DNA of 64,000 bases from Chryseobacterium sp. E1 (GCA_019203745.1 CP078104.1:2268501-2332500), one strand, 5' to 3'. Counted from the first letter of the stretch, positions 29,825-40,908 are shown. The notes: generated from the sequence alone by a model not told the origin. Made by a program: numbers and translations.

Positions 29825-30775
29825 TTAAAAACATATCAGAGGTACTCCAGCATCTTTCCTCTGTGTTTTAAGGTAAATTCCAGCGTAAGGATACAGCAGC
29901 ATAGAATGTGCTGGAAAATCTGGGATCTGCCACTTTTTGTCTTTGAAGATACTTTTGATTTTTCTTTCACTTTCCGTGAAGTTTCTCACCAGGGTTGATC
30001 CTCCAGTAATTCCTATGCTCAACTTATCATTGATCTTGATTTCCGGCCGGAGACCTGCTGTGATCTGCTGATAGCCAAACATCATAGATTTACCGTCTTT
30101 GTTTCTTTCTACGGTCATTCCACTAAGATTAACCACGGCTTTTAAAGTAAAAGCATCTGAGAACTGATATCCTGCTTCTGCCCCTTCCGGGAAATTAATC
30201 CGGAATTTAACCTTTCCGTTGGTTTTCCAATCGAAATAGATCCATGGCAGAACCATGGGAACCCCAAAAGCTGTTGTAAGCACAGGTCCTACCCCCAAAG
30301 CAAGATTAGGGTTGAAATGCCTGATAAATACGATTCCTCCCTGCCCCAGGACATCATCAAAATTTACCTTTTCCATATCAGTGTATACCCCCACAGAAGC
30401 CATCATCATCAGACTCCATTTTTTTCCTAAAGGTCTTACATGCTGTAATCCGACCTGAGCGTTCAGCATCTGATCCGGAAATAACGAGGTGTCATAATTC
30501 TTGTGTGACATTTTTGCATAAGAACCACTAAGCAGCATAGACCATGCTTTTACTTTTCCTTCTTTATCCTTTTTTACAGATAACGGAATACTCAGATTCA
30601 GATCTACCCTTTTAAAATCACTCTTGGAATCCGTCTTTATACTGTCTTCCGGCCGGATATAATTAGACGCTGGAACATATTCTGTTTTAAGCTCTGCAGA
30701 AATCCCTGTTTGTGCGCTCACCCAATATCCCAATGGCAGCAGACAGCAAAAAGCCGTCAAAAGGTTCTTTTTCAT
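29825..30775 (-). CDS. Predicted outer-membrane beta-barrel protein (DUF6268-like)
   Basis: Intact 316-residue protein with signal peptide (MKKNLLTAFCCLLPLGYWVSAQ) and alternating amphipathic strands such as MLLSGSYAKMSHKNYDTSLF, VGVYTDMEKVNFDDVLGQG, NPNLALGVGPVLTTAFGVP. The layout fits the DUF6268 outer-membrane barrels of Bacteroidetes. Function unknown. Convergent with the LytTR regulator gene. Confidence 0.65.
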   Translation of the reverse strand: MKKNLLTAFCCLLPLGYWVSAQTGISAELKTEYVPASNYIRPEDSIKTDSKSDFKRVDLNLSIPLSVKKDKEGKVKAWSMLLSGSYAKMSHKNYDTSLFPDQMLNAQVGLQHVRPLGKKWSLMMMASVGVYTDMEKVNFDDVLGQGGIVFIRHFNPNLALGVGPVLTTAFGVPMVLPWIYFDWKTNGKVKFRINFPEGAEAGYQFSDAFTLKAVVNLSGMTVERNKDGKSMMFGYQQITAGLRPEIKINDKLSIGITGGSTLVRNFTESERKIKSIFKDKKWQIPDFPAHSMLLYPYAGIYLKTQRKDAGVPLICF

Positions 30776-30939
30776 ATTTTAAATTTTATGCAAAGAGAAC
30801 CCTTTACCTGTTTTTTACAAAAATTACTTGATTAAGTGTCCGAATGGTATGACCAATAGAAACAATAGCAGGATAAACATTAAGATGGAAGGCCGAATGC
30901 GTTCGAAAACTACATCCTCCAACTTCCTGCGTGCTTCAA

Positions 30940-32147
30940 TTAGGCAACAGACTGCTGTACTGCAGCTTCTTTTCCCTTAAATATCTGATATCCGAACCAT
31001 ACAGCGATCAATGCCATTCCGGCGCGGGTTACCACCATTGGAATGATAGAATCGGCTTCTAATAAACCAATCAGCCCGGACATTAAAAAGGTAACCATCA
31101 GCTGCATGAATCCAAGCAGTGCTGCAGCTGTACCTCTTCCCTCTTTAAAAGGAGACAGCGCATGTGCTGAGGTAATGGGGAATAAAATCCCGATAGCCAG
31201 CAATGACAGGTACAGCATCGCAATTTCAAGCGCCACAGAAAGGTTTTCAGCGGCAATCAGAATATGCAGGGTGCATACCACCAACAGTACAATCGTTGCA
31301 ATAAATAACAGACTTGAATTGCTTATTCTTCTGATAATCTTTGGAGTAATATAAGCCGCCGTTATCAGGGCTAATGAATTAAAAGCAAATATAAAGCTGA
31401 ATGTCCCGCTGGAAAACCCATGAAGTTCCATAAATAAAAACGGGGCATTGGAAATATAAATAATAAGAGAAGCAAAAGCGATGCTCCCCACCATCGTACT
31501 ATTGATAAAATCCCGGTTGGAAATGATCATTTTTAGCTGTTCCATCAATCCTTTTTCATCCTGTAACTCATGATCAGGAATACCGATTCTCTTATTCGTT
31601 TCCGGTACGTATCTGTATACCATAAAGAAAGTGATCAGCCCCATAATGCACAAGAAAGCAAATGAGCTGTTCCAACCCCAGTATTTCAGGAAAACACTTC
31701 CGATCAAAGGAGCAACAATGGGAGCAATACCACTGACCTGGGATTGTTGGGAGAAAATTGTTACAGACTTTTGTTTATCATAAAGATCAATAATAATGGC
31801 TCTTCCAATGACAATTCCGGCACTTCCTCCGAAAGCCTGCAGGAAACGCATTGCCCATAAGACATAAATATCTGATGTAAAATAGATGGCTGCAGCACCA
31901 ATAATAAAAAGTAATAACCCGCAATACAGCATGGGTTTTCGCCCTTTTTGTCTGATAAAGGACCCCATAAAAGCTGCCCGAAAGCAAATCCTGCAAAGAA
32001 AACCGAGATGGAGATCTGGATATGCCCGATATCGGTATTAAAAATTTTGGCCATGCTTGGGAAAGCAGGAAGATAAAGATCTATACTCAGAGATTCCAAC
32101 GTGTTGAGCAGTGCCAGAATAAACACCACAATACCTAACTTCTTCAT
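30940..32147 (-). CDS. Bcr/CflA-type multidrug efflux MFS transporter
   Basis: About 402 residues, 12 predicted helices. First helix pair has SIDLYLPAFPSMAKIFNTD, then FFAGFAFGQLLWGPLSDKKG (MFS motif A), RFLQAFGGSAGIVIGRAII, and QSQVSGIAPIVAPLIGSVF, all typical of the Bcr/CflA drug-export family. A frame change near 31935, right after SDKKG, splits it. The AraC-type gene 140 bp upstream on the same strand is the likely regulator. Confidence 0.88.
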
Positions 32148-32287
32148 AAATTTTAGCCTTTACAGGCGGTTTTTTCAGTGTGCAAAAATGCTTTAAAAAG
32201 CAAATGATTACAATAAAAGAACTGAAGGAAGTATAGGACAAATTGAAGACTGAAACAGAAAAATTAATAAAATAAGTTATTTCAAAC

Positions 32288-33134
32288 TTACATCAATTGT
32301 ACATATTGAGGATCATCTTTTTCATTATTCTTAAAATAATCGGGATTCTGCCCCGTATGTTTCTTAAAAAACCTCGAAAAATATGAAGCATCGTTAAAAC
32401 CGAGTTTAAAAGCAATCTCTTTCACGGTTAGGGCTCCAAAGCTAAGTTCTCTTTTCGCTTCGAGAACAAGCCGCTGACTGATCATTTTCTTCACTGTTGT
32501 TCCTCTCAAAAGACGTACAATGTCATTAAGGTGGTGAGTGCTAATCTTTAATTTCTCAGCGTAGAATGCTGTTTCTTTGTGTACGATATAATGTTTTTCA
32601 ATGAGGCCTACCAGTTCCTGAATACGCTGGCGGTCATTCAGTAAAGGTTCCTGGGGAGTGATCTGTTCTCCAATGATGATACAGAAAGCTTTCAGATAAG
32701 CCTTTAAAAGTTCTGTTCTTGATGCAGCTTTATATTCCCTCGATCAGTGCTATGAGTGTACTACAGGTTGTTTCATTTTCAGGATTCAAAAAAAAGGGAA
32801 GCTCTCCTCCTGTGAGCACTGATTCTATATCACAGGCTTCGTTGAAAATTTCCCGGCTGATCGCCATGGCATATCCTTCCTCGCCTTCTATTTTCATATT
32901 GAATGCCTGGCCCGGTGCAATGATACAGATCTGATTATTCTCAAGTTTATAGCTTTCAAAATCCAATTCTAAACGGCTGTTTTCAAAGACTTCCCTGAAC
33001 CAGATAATTTCAAAAAAATTGTGCCGGTGCACATCATGAAAATTCTCCGGGCCAGCCGCACTCAAGGTACTCATCTGAAATTCTTCAGAAGTCAGATGGT
33101 GAACCGGGATCTCTTTTTCTGGTGTAATCATCAC
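32288..33134 (-). CDS. AraC-family transcriptional regulator
   Basis: About 282 residues. N-terminal cupin-like sensing part: HDVHRHNFFEIIWFREV, QICIIAPGQAFNM. C-terminal double helix-turn-helix: YAEKLKISTHHLNDIVR, then TVKEIAFKLGFNDASYFSRF and FFKKHTGQNPDYF, the AraC signature. Frame changes near 32730 and 32515. It lies directly upstream of the efflux pump gene on the same strand and probably controls it. Confidence 0.87.
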
Positions 33135-33238
33135 TGCATGTAAAAAATGGTTAGACGGTAAACAAAAACCACAGCAAAAAAATGCTGCGGTTCTCTTACA
33201 ATATTTAAAATTAAATATAATTTTTCGGTTTTACTGGC

Positions 33239-34279
33239 TTAAAAAAGCATCCCACCCTGAGCAGTAAGGGCAACCAGTTGGTTGGATCCTCTTGCTACCA
33301 TAAAGTTTCCTTCTTCTTTTTCTACAGCATGTCCTATAATGGTAAAGTCCGGGTGATTTTTAATTTTATCAAAATCTCCTGCTGAAATGGTGAACAGCAG
33401 TTCGTAATCTTCCCCACCGCTTAATGCAGTCATTACAGGGTTCAGGTTCATTTCATCCGCAGTAGATATGGTAAGGCTGTCCATCGGCACTTTTTCTTCA
33501 TACAGTCTGAATCCTACATTGGACTGGTCTGAAAGGTGAAGGATTTCAGAAGCCAGACCATCTGAAATATCAATCATGGAAGTAGGTTTGATATCCAGTT
33601 CCCCAGAATCTTTTTAACGTCTGTTCTAGCCTCAGGCTTCAGCTGTCTTTCCAGGATATAATCGTAGCCTTCCATTTCCGGCTGCATATTCGGGTTCGCC
33701 AGGTAAACGGCATGCTCCCTTTCCAGAATCTGTAGTCCCATATAAGCTCCTCCCAAATCTCCAGTTACCACAAGAAGATCATTCGGTTTTGCTCCGTTTC
33801 TCTTGACGATATTTTCTTCATTTTCAATTCCTACCGCCGTAATACTCATCACCAATCCTGAATTGGAGCTTGTGGTATCACCACCGATAAGGTCAACTTT
33901 ATATCTTGTACAAGCCGCCTGAATTCCAGAATAGATCTCTTCCAGGGCTTCTACCGGAAAACGGTTGGAAACTGCCAGAGAAACCAGGATCTGCGTTGGC
34001 GTTGCATTCATTGCAGCAATATCGCTGAGGTTTACTACCACTGCTTTATAGCCTAAATGCTTCAACGGAACATAGCCAAGGTTGAAATGCACTCCTTCTG
34101 CCAGAACATCAGTAGTAATAACCACTTTTTGTTGTCCGGGTTAATAACTGCCGCATCATCTCCTACTCCAAGCTCCGAAGATTCATTGGATAAAGGAAAA
34201 TGCTCAGTCAGATGCTTAATAAGACCGAATTCTCCCAGCTTTGAAATGGGGTCAGTTCCTGTGATTTATCTTCAAACAT
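33239..34279 (-). CDS. thiL: Thiamine-monophosphate kinase
   Basis: About 347 residues; phosphorylates thiamine monophosphate to the pyrophosphate cofactor. N-terminus LGEFGLIKHLTEHFP, GVGDDAAVI (metal/ATP), VITTDVLAEGVHF, NLSDIAAMNATPTQ, LIGGDTTSS, VTGDLGGAYMGLQ, MIDISDGLASEILHL and LSGGEDYELLFTI follow the ThiL order. Frame changes near 34225, 34130 and 33590. The rest of thiamine synthesis is not in the window. Confidence 0.92.
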
Positions 34280-34373
34280 AATTTTTATTTATTAAATGAT
34301 CATTGATAAATGATAGCTCATGATCAGATGTACACCTGATTTCTCGGTAGCTCTGATCATAATCATTCATCAT

Positions 34374-34868
34374 TTAGATATTAATTTCTGCCGGATCAAT
34401 ATTATGGGGATGGAAAGGAAGTTTTTTAAAATCTTCTTTTGATAACACCACTGTTTCCGGGCTTTTATACTTATTCATCGCTTCCACTACATCATCCGGT
34501 GGAGTCGTCATTTTTCTGAGCATCATATCGATCCATACTCCCGTAGCTTCTGAAGTGGCACAGTGTACCCCGTCCGGTGTGTAGAACTTGTGTACGAAAC
34601 GATAGATTGAAGAGTCTTCTGAGCATCCGTCTATTTCAACACTTACGATTACTGTCTGATCTGCGTAGATCTCTTTGAAGAAAGAATATCTTTCATGCAG
34701 GATTACCGGGCCGATTCCCCATCTGCTCAACTGGGTAACACCCATTTTCTCTTTGGTCATAAAAGCCATTCTGGCTTGCGCACAATATTGTACATAGGAC
34801 GAATTGGCTAAGTGCTTGTTGGCATCAAGGTCGCTCCACCGCACTTCAAATTTATGGTAGAAAATCAT
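34374..34868 (-). CDS. Acyl-CoA thioesterase (4HBT hot-dog fold)
   Basis: Intact 164-residue hot-dog protein. VRWSDLDANKHLANSSYVQY carries the catalytic Asp region of 4-hydroxybenzoyl-CoA-thioesterase-like enzymes. Substrate unknown. It is separated from thiL by 94 bp that contain an imperfect inverted repeat (GATCAGA/TCTGATC). Confidence 0.85.
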   Translation of the reverse strand: MIFYHKFEVRWSDLDANKHLANSSYVQYCAQARMAFMTKEKMGVTQLSRWGIGPVILHERYSFFKEIYADQTVIVSVEIDGCSEDSSIYRFVHKFYTPDGVHCATSEATGVWIDMMLRKMTTPPDDVVEAMNKYKSPETVVLSKEDFKKLPFHPHNIDPAEINI

Positions 34869-34981
34869 ACTGAAATCGTTTTTAGTATCATTAAATTATA
34901 ATCTTCAAAAATACTCAAATAAGATGGTTTATAAAAATTGTACTTTTGAAAAAATAATCTTCAGCATAGGATTACATATAC

Positions 34982-36182
34982 ATGAAACAGATCACCATAA
35001 TCGGAGGCGGTGCTGCAGGCTTTTTCTGCGCATCCAACCTTGACGGAAACAAATACAGTATTACGATTTTAGAACAGAACTCAGATGTCCTTCAGAAAGT
35101 GAAAATTTCGGGAGGCGGACGTTGTAATGTGACCCACGCATGCTTTGATCCCAAAGAGCTGGTACAGTTTTATCCCCGTGGAAATAAAGAATTATTGAGT
35201 GTTTTCACCAAATTCCAGCCGGGAGATACGATGGAATGGTTTGACCAGCGAAATGTTCCGCTTAAAATAGAAAATGATAACCGAACGTTTCCTGAAAGCA
35301 ATTCTTCCCAGACCATCATCAATACTTTTCTGAATGAAACCCAGAAGAAAAATGTTACGGTAATAACAAAATGTACGGTAAAAGAAATTGAAAAACAGGA
35401 GGAAAAGTATATAGTAAAAACAAATTCCGGCGACTTTGAAGCTGATTATATCGTTTATACTACGGGAAGTTCTCCAAAATCATTAAAAATCGTTGAAAAC
35501 CTCGGGCATAAAATCGTTCCTCTTGTTCCTTCCCTTTTTACATTCAATATTAAAGATGAGCTGCTGAAAGATCTTCCGGGAACCAGTTTTGAAAATGCAG
35601 GGATCTCAATTCCCCAACTGAAAACAGATGAAAGCGGACCATTGTTAATTACCCATTGGGGCTTTCCGGACCTGCTGTTCTGAAGATTTCTGCATGGGAA
35701 GCGATAAGTCTGGCAAAACTGAAATACAATTTTGAAATAGAAGTCAACTTTATCTCGATAGATATGGATGAAGCTGAAGAACTGTTTCAGAATTTTAAAC
35801 AAAGTAATCCTAAAAAAGCATCGGACAATCCAAGATTTTTGAAATCACCAACAGATTCTGGCAGAAGATCTTAGAGATTTCAAAAGTTGACCTCAACAAA
35901 CAGGTGGCTAATATTTCCGGAAAAGAAATGCAGAAAATTCTGGAAAATCTCTGTAAAAAGAAATTTCAGGTGACGGGAAAATCGACCTTTAAAGATGAAT
36001 TTGTAACTGCCGGAGGTGTTGATTTAAAGGAAATTAACTTTAAAAACATGTCTTCAAAGCTTCTTCCTCATTTTTATATTGCAGGAGAGGTTTTAAATAT
36101 AGATGCCGTAACAGGCGGATTCAATTTTCAGGCCTGCTGGAGTGAAGGATGGCTGATTGCACAGGACTTAAATACTTTATAA
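34982..36182 (+). CDS. NAD(P)/FAD-dependent oxidoreductase (HI0933/BaiN type)
   Basis: About 400 residues. N-terminal dinucleotide fold TIIGGGAAGFFCASNL, then KVKISGGGRCNVTHACFDP, YPRGNKELLS, ENDNRTFPESNSSQTI, DYIVYTTGSSPKSLKIV and GHKIVPLVPSLF, the order of the HI0933-like flavoproteins. C-terminal VTAGGVDLKEINFKNM, GEVLNIDAVTGGFNFQ, WSEGWLIAQDL closes the FAD site. Frame changes near 35680 (LTHWGFSGPA region) and near 35835. Substrate unknown. Confidence 0.88.
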
Positions 36183-36184
36183 AT

Positions 36185-36612
36185 ATGAAAAAACAGTAAT
36201 CCTTATTTTCCTGTTGGGAGCTCAGCTTGCCTTTTCTCAAACTACACAACAGGAAGGGCAGCAACCGACCCCGTCATCAACTGACAGCAATACTGCACCT
36301 CAAACTGATGATACTTTTGATACCGCTGTGGAATACCCGGGAGGTATGACTGCATTGAGAACAGATATCGGTATGATCTTCGATCCTTCAAAAATTGGAA
36401 ATTCCTCTAAAATATCCAAATCTATGACAACGTTTGACGTGAATCCTGACGGAAGCATCAGTTCTGTTTCAACAACAGGAAATAACCCGGGCCTGAATAA
36501 AGAAATGGATCGTGTTATCAATTCCTTAAAAACCAAATGGATTCCTGCTACTAAAAACGGGAAAGCGATTAAGTCAGCATACCATATTCCGATGACTTTA
36601 AATAATCACTAA
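36185..36612 (+). CDS. Secreted TonB-C-like protein, copy 2
   Basis: About 142 residues. Signal peptide MKKTVILIFLLGAQLAFSQ (needs one A restored at 36194), low-complexity Gln/Thr/Pro linker, then VEYPGGMTALRTDIGMIFD, SMTTFDVNPDGSISSVSTTG, VINSLKTKWIPATKNGK, IPMTLNN. The YPGG and KTKWxP motifs are shared with the next gene, a tandem paralogue. Resembles stand-alone energy-transducer C-terminal domains but lacks a membrane anchor. Role unknown. Confidence 0.65.
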
Positions 36613-36707
36613 ATGTTCTCTGACGGAAGAAACTCCTGAAAATTTTAAAAGCGGGTTATATGATTTCAACAGTGTATTAAAATTATTAATTTTACTAAAA
36701 TATAGAT

Positions 36708-37121
36708 ATGAAAAAAATATTAATATTCATTGTATGCCTTGGATTCGGACTCGCTTTTTCTCAGGAAAAGAAAGCAGGGGATTTACCATCTGATCACCCT
36801 CCAAAAGGAGCATCTGCTTCTGAAGAGCGTAAACAGGCTGAATATCCCGGAGGAATCAATGTATTTATGAGAGACGTTTTTAAAAAGATAAATACCAAAC
36901 GGCTCAAAGGAGGTGCCGGAAAGGCACAGGCCAATGCCAGATTCTCAGTGAATTCCCAGGGAGATATAGACAAGCTAGTTGTAACAGGAAACAATGAAAC
37001 GGTAAATAAGGAGGTAGAAAGGGTCATGAGATCCATGAAAACCAAATGGACGCCCGGAGAATTCAAAGGAAGTCCTGTAGAAACAATGTATAACCTTCCT
37101 TTCGTTGTCAATTTTGATTAA
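36708..37121 (+). CDS. Secreted TonB-C-like protein, copy 3
   Basis: Intact 137-residue paralogue of the previous gene. Signal peptide (MKKILIFIVCLGFGLAFSQ), then AEYPGGINVFMRDVFKKINT, ARFSVNSQGDIDKLVVTGN, VMRSMKTKWTPGEFKGSPVE, YNLPFVVNFD. Tandem duplication with 36185-36612. Followed 5 bp later by the DUF2306 gene. Confidence 0.68.
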   Translation: MKKILIFIVCLGFGLAFSQEKKAGDLPSDHPPKGASASEERKQAEYPGGINVFMRDVFKKINTKRLKGGAGKAQANARFSVNSQGDIDKLVVTGNNETVNKEVERVMRSMKTKWTPGEFKGSPVETMYNLPFVVNFD

Positions 37122-37126
37122 ATACA

Positions 37127-37764
37127 ATGCTCTCCGCTAAAAGAAATACCACAATTTTCTTTAAAATCCTTTTAATCATGGGATTCGGGTATTTCTTTTG
37201 GCTGATGCTAAAGATTACGCTGGAATATATTCCCTTAAATCGAATGTAAGTTTTCTGATGATCAAGCAGACGGAAGTAACAGCAAGACCGGAATACCTCA
37301 GCTTTTTCTACACTCATGTTTACACCAGTATCTTTGTGCTTCTTTCAGGATTTCTGGCGATCCTCAGAAAAGATTTTGGTCTCAGAAATTTCCACAGGAA
37401 TATGGGAAAGATCTATATTTTTCTGATTCTGATCTTTGCCGCCCCTTCAGGAATTTATATGGGAATATTTGCAAACGGAGGATTGTTTTCCAAAATTTCA
37501 TTCGTTATTCTCGGTGTTTTATGGTGGTTTTCTACTTTGAAGGCCTACCGGCTTGCGAGGCAGAAAAAATTTAAGCAGCATAAGCAATGGATGTGGCGGA
37601 GTTTTGCTTTTACATTATCTGCGATCACTTTGCGGATGTGGAAAGTTATTATCGTATATTTATTTCATCCCAACCCTATGGATGTCTACCAGATCATCGC
37701 ATGGCTGGGCTGGATTCCCAATATCCTTTTAATTGAATATTTAATCACAAAAAAACAGATATGA
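37127..37764 (+). CDS. DUF2306 membrane protein
   Basis: About 212 residues with about six membrane helices. FYTHVYTSIFVLLSGFLAIL, NFHRNMGKIYIFLILIFAAP, FKQHKQWMWRSFAFTLSAIT with conserved His residues is the DUF2306 pattern (possible heme or quinone-linked membrane proteins; function unproven). A frame change near 37245 joins the first helix to the rest. The stop overlaps the next start. Confidence 0.78.
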
Positions 37765-38676
37765 AAATTTTAAATTACACCCTTATCTCTTTGCTTACAG
37801 TTTCTTTAATAGGCTGTAAAAAAGATGGAAAGACCAATGAATCCGGGAAAGATTCTTTAACGGCAAAAAAGATTCTGTGATAATACCTGAAGTTCATCAG
37901 GAATATTATGGGATTTATACAGGTGATTTCGCAGGAATGGAGAAAACAGTAGACGAATATGATGGTTCGGAGTATGATGTAGATATATAAAAAGATTTCT
38001 CTAAAGATCAACAGAATCACAAAAGACAGTGTTTATGGGCAAAGCATTGTGAATGGAAATCAGCGCCCGTTCAGGGGTTTTCAATGAGTCTTCCAAATCT
38101 TTTGTACTGGATGAGCCCGGCAATGATAAAACAGACGGCAGGTTTGAAGTAAAACTGAATGGCGACAGCTTAACCGGAAAATGGAATGCCTTCAACAAAT
38201 CAGCAGTAAAGTCACCTTTAAAAACATTAAAATTAACGAAGAAAGAGTTTGTTTATAACCCGAATTTTATGCTGGATAAAGATTCTAACCTTGTAGACTG
38301 GTCCAACCCTAAGGATTTTGTTGAAAAATATACGGATACAGACACCGGGAAAACGGAAAGCTATACCACTTCCAAAAACAGAGTTGCTTCTGAGGCGGTC
38401 TTCAAACTGAATGCCTCTAAACAGAAACTGACGGAAAAAGATCTTAAAAACTTAAGAAAACTAGATCTTGAAATCATCAAAAACTCCGTATTCGCAAGGC
38501 ATGGTTATTCCTTTAAAAAAGAAACGTACAGAAATTTCTTCGAGCAGACAGACTGGTATATTCCTGTTTCCAATAATGTAGATAACGAGCTTACTCCTAT
38601 GGAAAAAGAAAATGTTGCGCTGCTGAACCGTTTTACCAAATATGCTGAGGATAAATATGACAGTTTTGGAAGATAG
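37761..38676 (+). CDS. Lipoprotein with C-terminal YARHG domain
   Basis: About 304 residues. Lipoprotein signal (TVSLIGCKKDGK), an N-terminal beta part (QEYYGIYTGDFAGMEKTVDE) and a C-terminal YARHG domain: KNLRKLDLEIIKNSVFARHG, YSFKKETYRNFFEQTDWYIP. YARHG domains occur in extracellular proteins of unknown role. Frame changes near 37858, 37990 and 38085. Start overlaps the previous stop (ATGA). Confidence 0.75.
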
Positions 38677-39093
38677 GTAGCAGTTAGCACGATCAGGGAT
38701 TAGAGGCGGAAGGCAGGCTTTCAGTTTTTTCATTCTTACAAGTAGAAAGAGCAGCAGGCAGCCTACGGCATAACAGAGTATATCAATCCATGAGAAAGAG
38801 TTTCCGATCACAATATACATCAGGCTTCCAGGACGGAAGCCTAGTTTTTCTGAAATATTGAAATATTGTGCAAATTCTACCAGAAATGAAAATATTAAGA
38901 TTCCCAGAATCAGCTTCTGATCATTTATCTTCACAAAAGTCTTTACAAAGGTATAGAGAAGCATTACCACAATTACATCTCCGAGATAGGCTCTTACAAA
39001 GAAAATATGTTCCAGTTTTGTAGCAATCAGAACTTCCACAAGAAAAATAAAAACGGTCAGAAGGAGGTATTTCAGGCTGAATTGTAGTTTCAT
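38461..39093 (-). CDS. DUF2809/VanZ-like membrane protein
   Basis: The first 125 residues form about four helices with VRAYLGDVIVVMLLYTFVK, FLVEFAQYFNISEKLG, and SFSWIDILCYAVGCLL, typical of DUF2809. The open frame then runs 80 residues antisense across the end of the YARHG gene. A one-base change near 38715 would instead end it at LPSASNP, so the real 3' end is probably near 38690 and the tail is an artefact. Function unknown. Confidence 0.7.
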   Translation of the reverse strand: MKLQFSLKYLLLTVFIFLVEVLIATKLEHIFFVRAYLGDVIVVMLLYTFVKTFVKINDQKLILGILIFSFLVEFAQYFNISEKLGFRPGSLMYIVIGNSFSWIDILCYAVGCLLLFLLVRMKKLKACLPPLIPDRANCYLSSKTVIFILSIFGKTVQQRNIFFFHRSKLVIYIIGNRNIPVCLLEEISVRFFFKGITMPCEYGVFDDFKI

Positions 39094-39163
39094 CTATGTT
39101 CGCTTTAAGGCATAAAAAATCGGCATTCCGGGAATACCGATTGTATTGTGATAAGCAAATATA

Positions 39164-39816
39164 TTACTTCTTCACTTTGATTGTACATCCTATGGCAACA
39201 GTTTTTGTCATTTTCACCTGCTCGCCTTTAATTAAGGCATTTACAGCATCCTGAGCATAATATTCCGATACATCTGCGGGATTATCATAATTGTTGTCGA
39301 TAGCTCCGATGTATTTTACGATATTCTTCCCGTTTTCTTTCTGTAATACAAAGACATGCGGGGTTTTTGTAGCCCCATACTGAGGATAAATTTTCTGTCC
39401 TTCGTCTACGAGATAAGGAAATGTAAAGCCTTTCTGTTTTGCCCTTTCAATCATCTGCTGATAACCGTCTTCCGGCTGTACACTGGGATCATTCGGATTG
39501 ATGGCAATAACGGGATATCCCAGAGATTTATATTTCCTGTCCAGTTCTATGATACGGTCTTCATATTTCTTTGCATACGGGCAGTGATTGCAGGTAAATA
39601 TGACAATAAATCCTTTGGCACTTTTAAAATCGCTCAAAGAAACCATTTTACCATCAATATTTTTAAGCTTAAAATCGGTAGCCTCATCCCCTATTTCATA
39701 TCCTTTTTAGCAGAAATATTGTCTTTCTTAGGATTATTATCGTGATTCGGTGCTGTAAAACTCAACAACCCAAGGGCAGCCATAAATGCCATCATCACAA
39801 TTTTCATATTTTTCAT
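39164..39816 (-). CDS. Thioredoxin-fold redoxin with CNHCPY motif
   Basis: About 217 residues. Signal peptide (MKNMKIVMMAFMAALGLLSF), then KLKNIDGKMVSLSDFKSAKG, VIFTCNHCPYAKKYEDRI, AINPNDPSVQPEDGYQQMIE and FPYLVDEGQKIYPQYGATKT. This is the AhpC/TSA-like family with a CxxC in CNHCPY, probably periplasmic. A frame change near 39705 lies in the linker. TlpA-like gene directly upstream; likely co-transcribed. Confidence 0.85.
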
Positions 39817-39828
39817 AACTGTTTATTT

Positions 39829-40323
39829 TTATTGTAGATTTTCATTAATTATTTTTTCAAGATCTTCTCTGCTCATTTCTCCATCATTAAAATGAAATTT
39901 CTCCCCATCTTTATAAAACAACGTTACCGGAATATTGCCATCCCAGTCTTTTTCAAACCTTGGAATCCAGGTATTCATTCTTTTGATATCATCCAATAGA
40001 ATCACCTCAGCGGTCAGATTTTTACTTTTGATGAATTTTAATACTCTTTCCTTATCTGCCAAACGGTCTAATGAAACCAGAATCATTTTAAATTTTGGAT
40101 CACCTGCATGTTTATTGTTCACTTCCATAAAGTGAGGCAGCTCTTTGACGCAGGGAGCACAGGTAGTTGACCAGAAATTAACCACAAGCAGTTTATCTTT
40201 TTCCTGCCGGATACGATTTTCCAGATCTTCATATTTCACTATGGAAATTGCGGTCTGCTGTGCCTTGAAAACAGTAAAGCACAAACATATGGTTAAAAGC
40301 CGGATAAAATTCTTCATATTCAA
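39829..40323 (-). CDS. TlpA-like thioredoxin, exported
   Basis: Intact 164-residue protein. Signal peptide (FIRLLTICLCFTVFKAQ), then the thioredoxin fold: KLLVVNFWSTTCAPCVKEL with active CAPC, FKMILVSLDRLADKERVL, GNIPVTLFYKDGEKF (cis-Pro). Thiol-disulfide exchange in the periplasm. Start at 40323 or two codons later. Only 12 bp before the redoxin gene; divergent from the peptide array. Confidence 0.87.
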   Translation of the reverse strand: MNMKNFIRLLTICLCFTVFKAQQTAISIVKYEDLENRIRQEKDKLLVVNFWSTTCAPCVKELPHFMEVNNKHAGDPKFKMILVSLDRLADKERVLKFIKSKNLTAEVILLDDIKRMNTWIPRFEKDWDGNIPVTLFYKDGEKFHFNDGEMSREDLEKIINENLQ

Positions 40324-40466
40324 ATTTAATCATTGCTTTATTTCTCCATGACTATCAACCTGTTAAACTTTGTTAATTATTGCATAAAAATGTTATTTTC
40401 TTTCACCACATATTGAATTATTTGAAATAAAATGTAAATTAGCTTACAATTAAAACTAAAAGTATC

Positions 40467-40625
40467 ATGAAAAAATCAGACTTTCAAAAGAAAAAACTCA
40501 CAAAAAGCGAATTGAAAGAAATCAATGGAGGAAACGGCCCCGTTATATGCCCGGAAGGATTATGTAAGATCAGCGAAGATCAATATGTAATAGGACCAGT
40601 AGGCAGAGACGGATATTGCTGTTAA
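40467..40625 (+). CDS. GG-leader bacteriocin-like peptide 1
   Basis: 52 residues: leader MKKSDFQKKKLTKSELKEIN ending GG (residues 21-22), core with CPEGLC and C-terminal GRDGYCC. The L-x(3)-ELxxI-x-GG pattern is a double-glycine leader normally cut by a C39-type peptidase transporter. First of four tandem copies, each with its own ATG and A-rich ribosome site. Activity unproven. Confidence 0.75.
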   Translation: MKKSDFQKKKLTKSELKEINGGNGPVICPEGLCKISEDQYVIGPVGRDGYCC

Positions 40626-40658
40626 TTTATTGAAAATACAAACCAAATTAAAATTATC

Positions 40659-40817
40659 ATGAAAAAATCAAACATTCAAAAAAGAAAACTGACAAAAAAC
40701 GAGTTAAAACAGATCAACGGAGGAGGCACAATTTGTCCCGGAACCTGCTTCTGCAACATTGAAGGTGATGGAGAGATAAGAATAGGCGCCTGCGACAGTA
40801 AGGGAAGATGTTGTTAA
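40659..40817 (+). CDS. GG-leader bacteriocin-like peptide 2
   Basis: 52 residues: leader IQKRKLTKNELKQINGG, core ICPGTCFCNIEGDGEIRIG ending DSKGRCC. Most cysteines of the four (six). Same terminal Cys-Cys. Spacing of 33 bp after copy 1 with a repeated leader sequence (ACCAAATTAAAATTAT) before the ATG. Confidence 0.73.
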   Translation: MKKSNIQKRKLTKNELKQINGGGTICPGTCFCNIEGDGEIRIGACDSKGRCC

Positions 40818-40908
40818 CCGGCATTCAATAAAACCCAGAGTGACCGGAGAAAAATCTTCGGTCATTCTTATTTAAGACAGAAAATAAATTCACCAAATTA
40901 AAATCATT

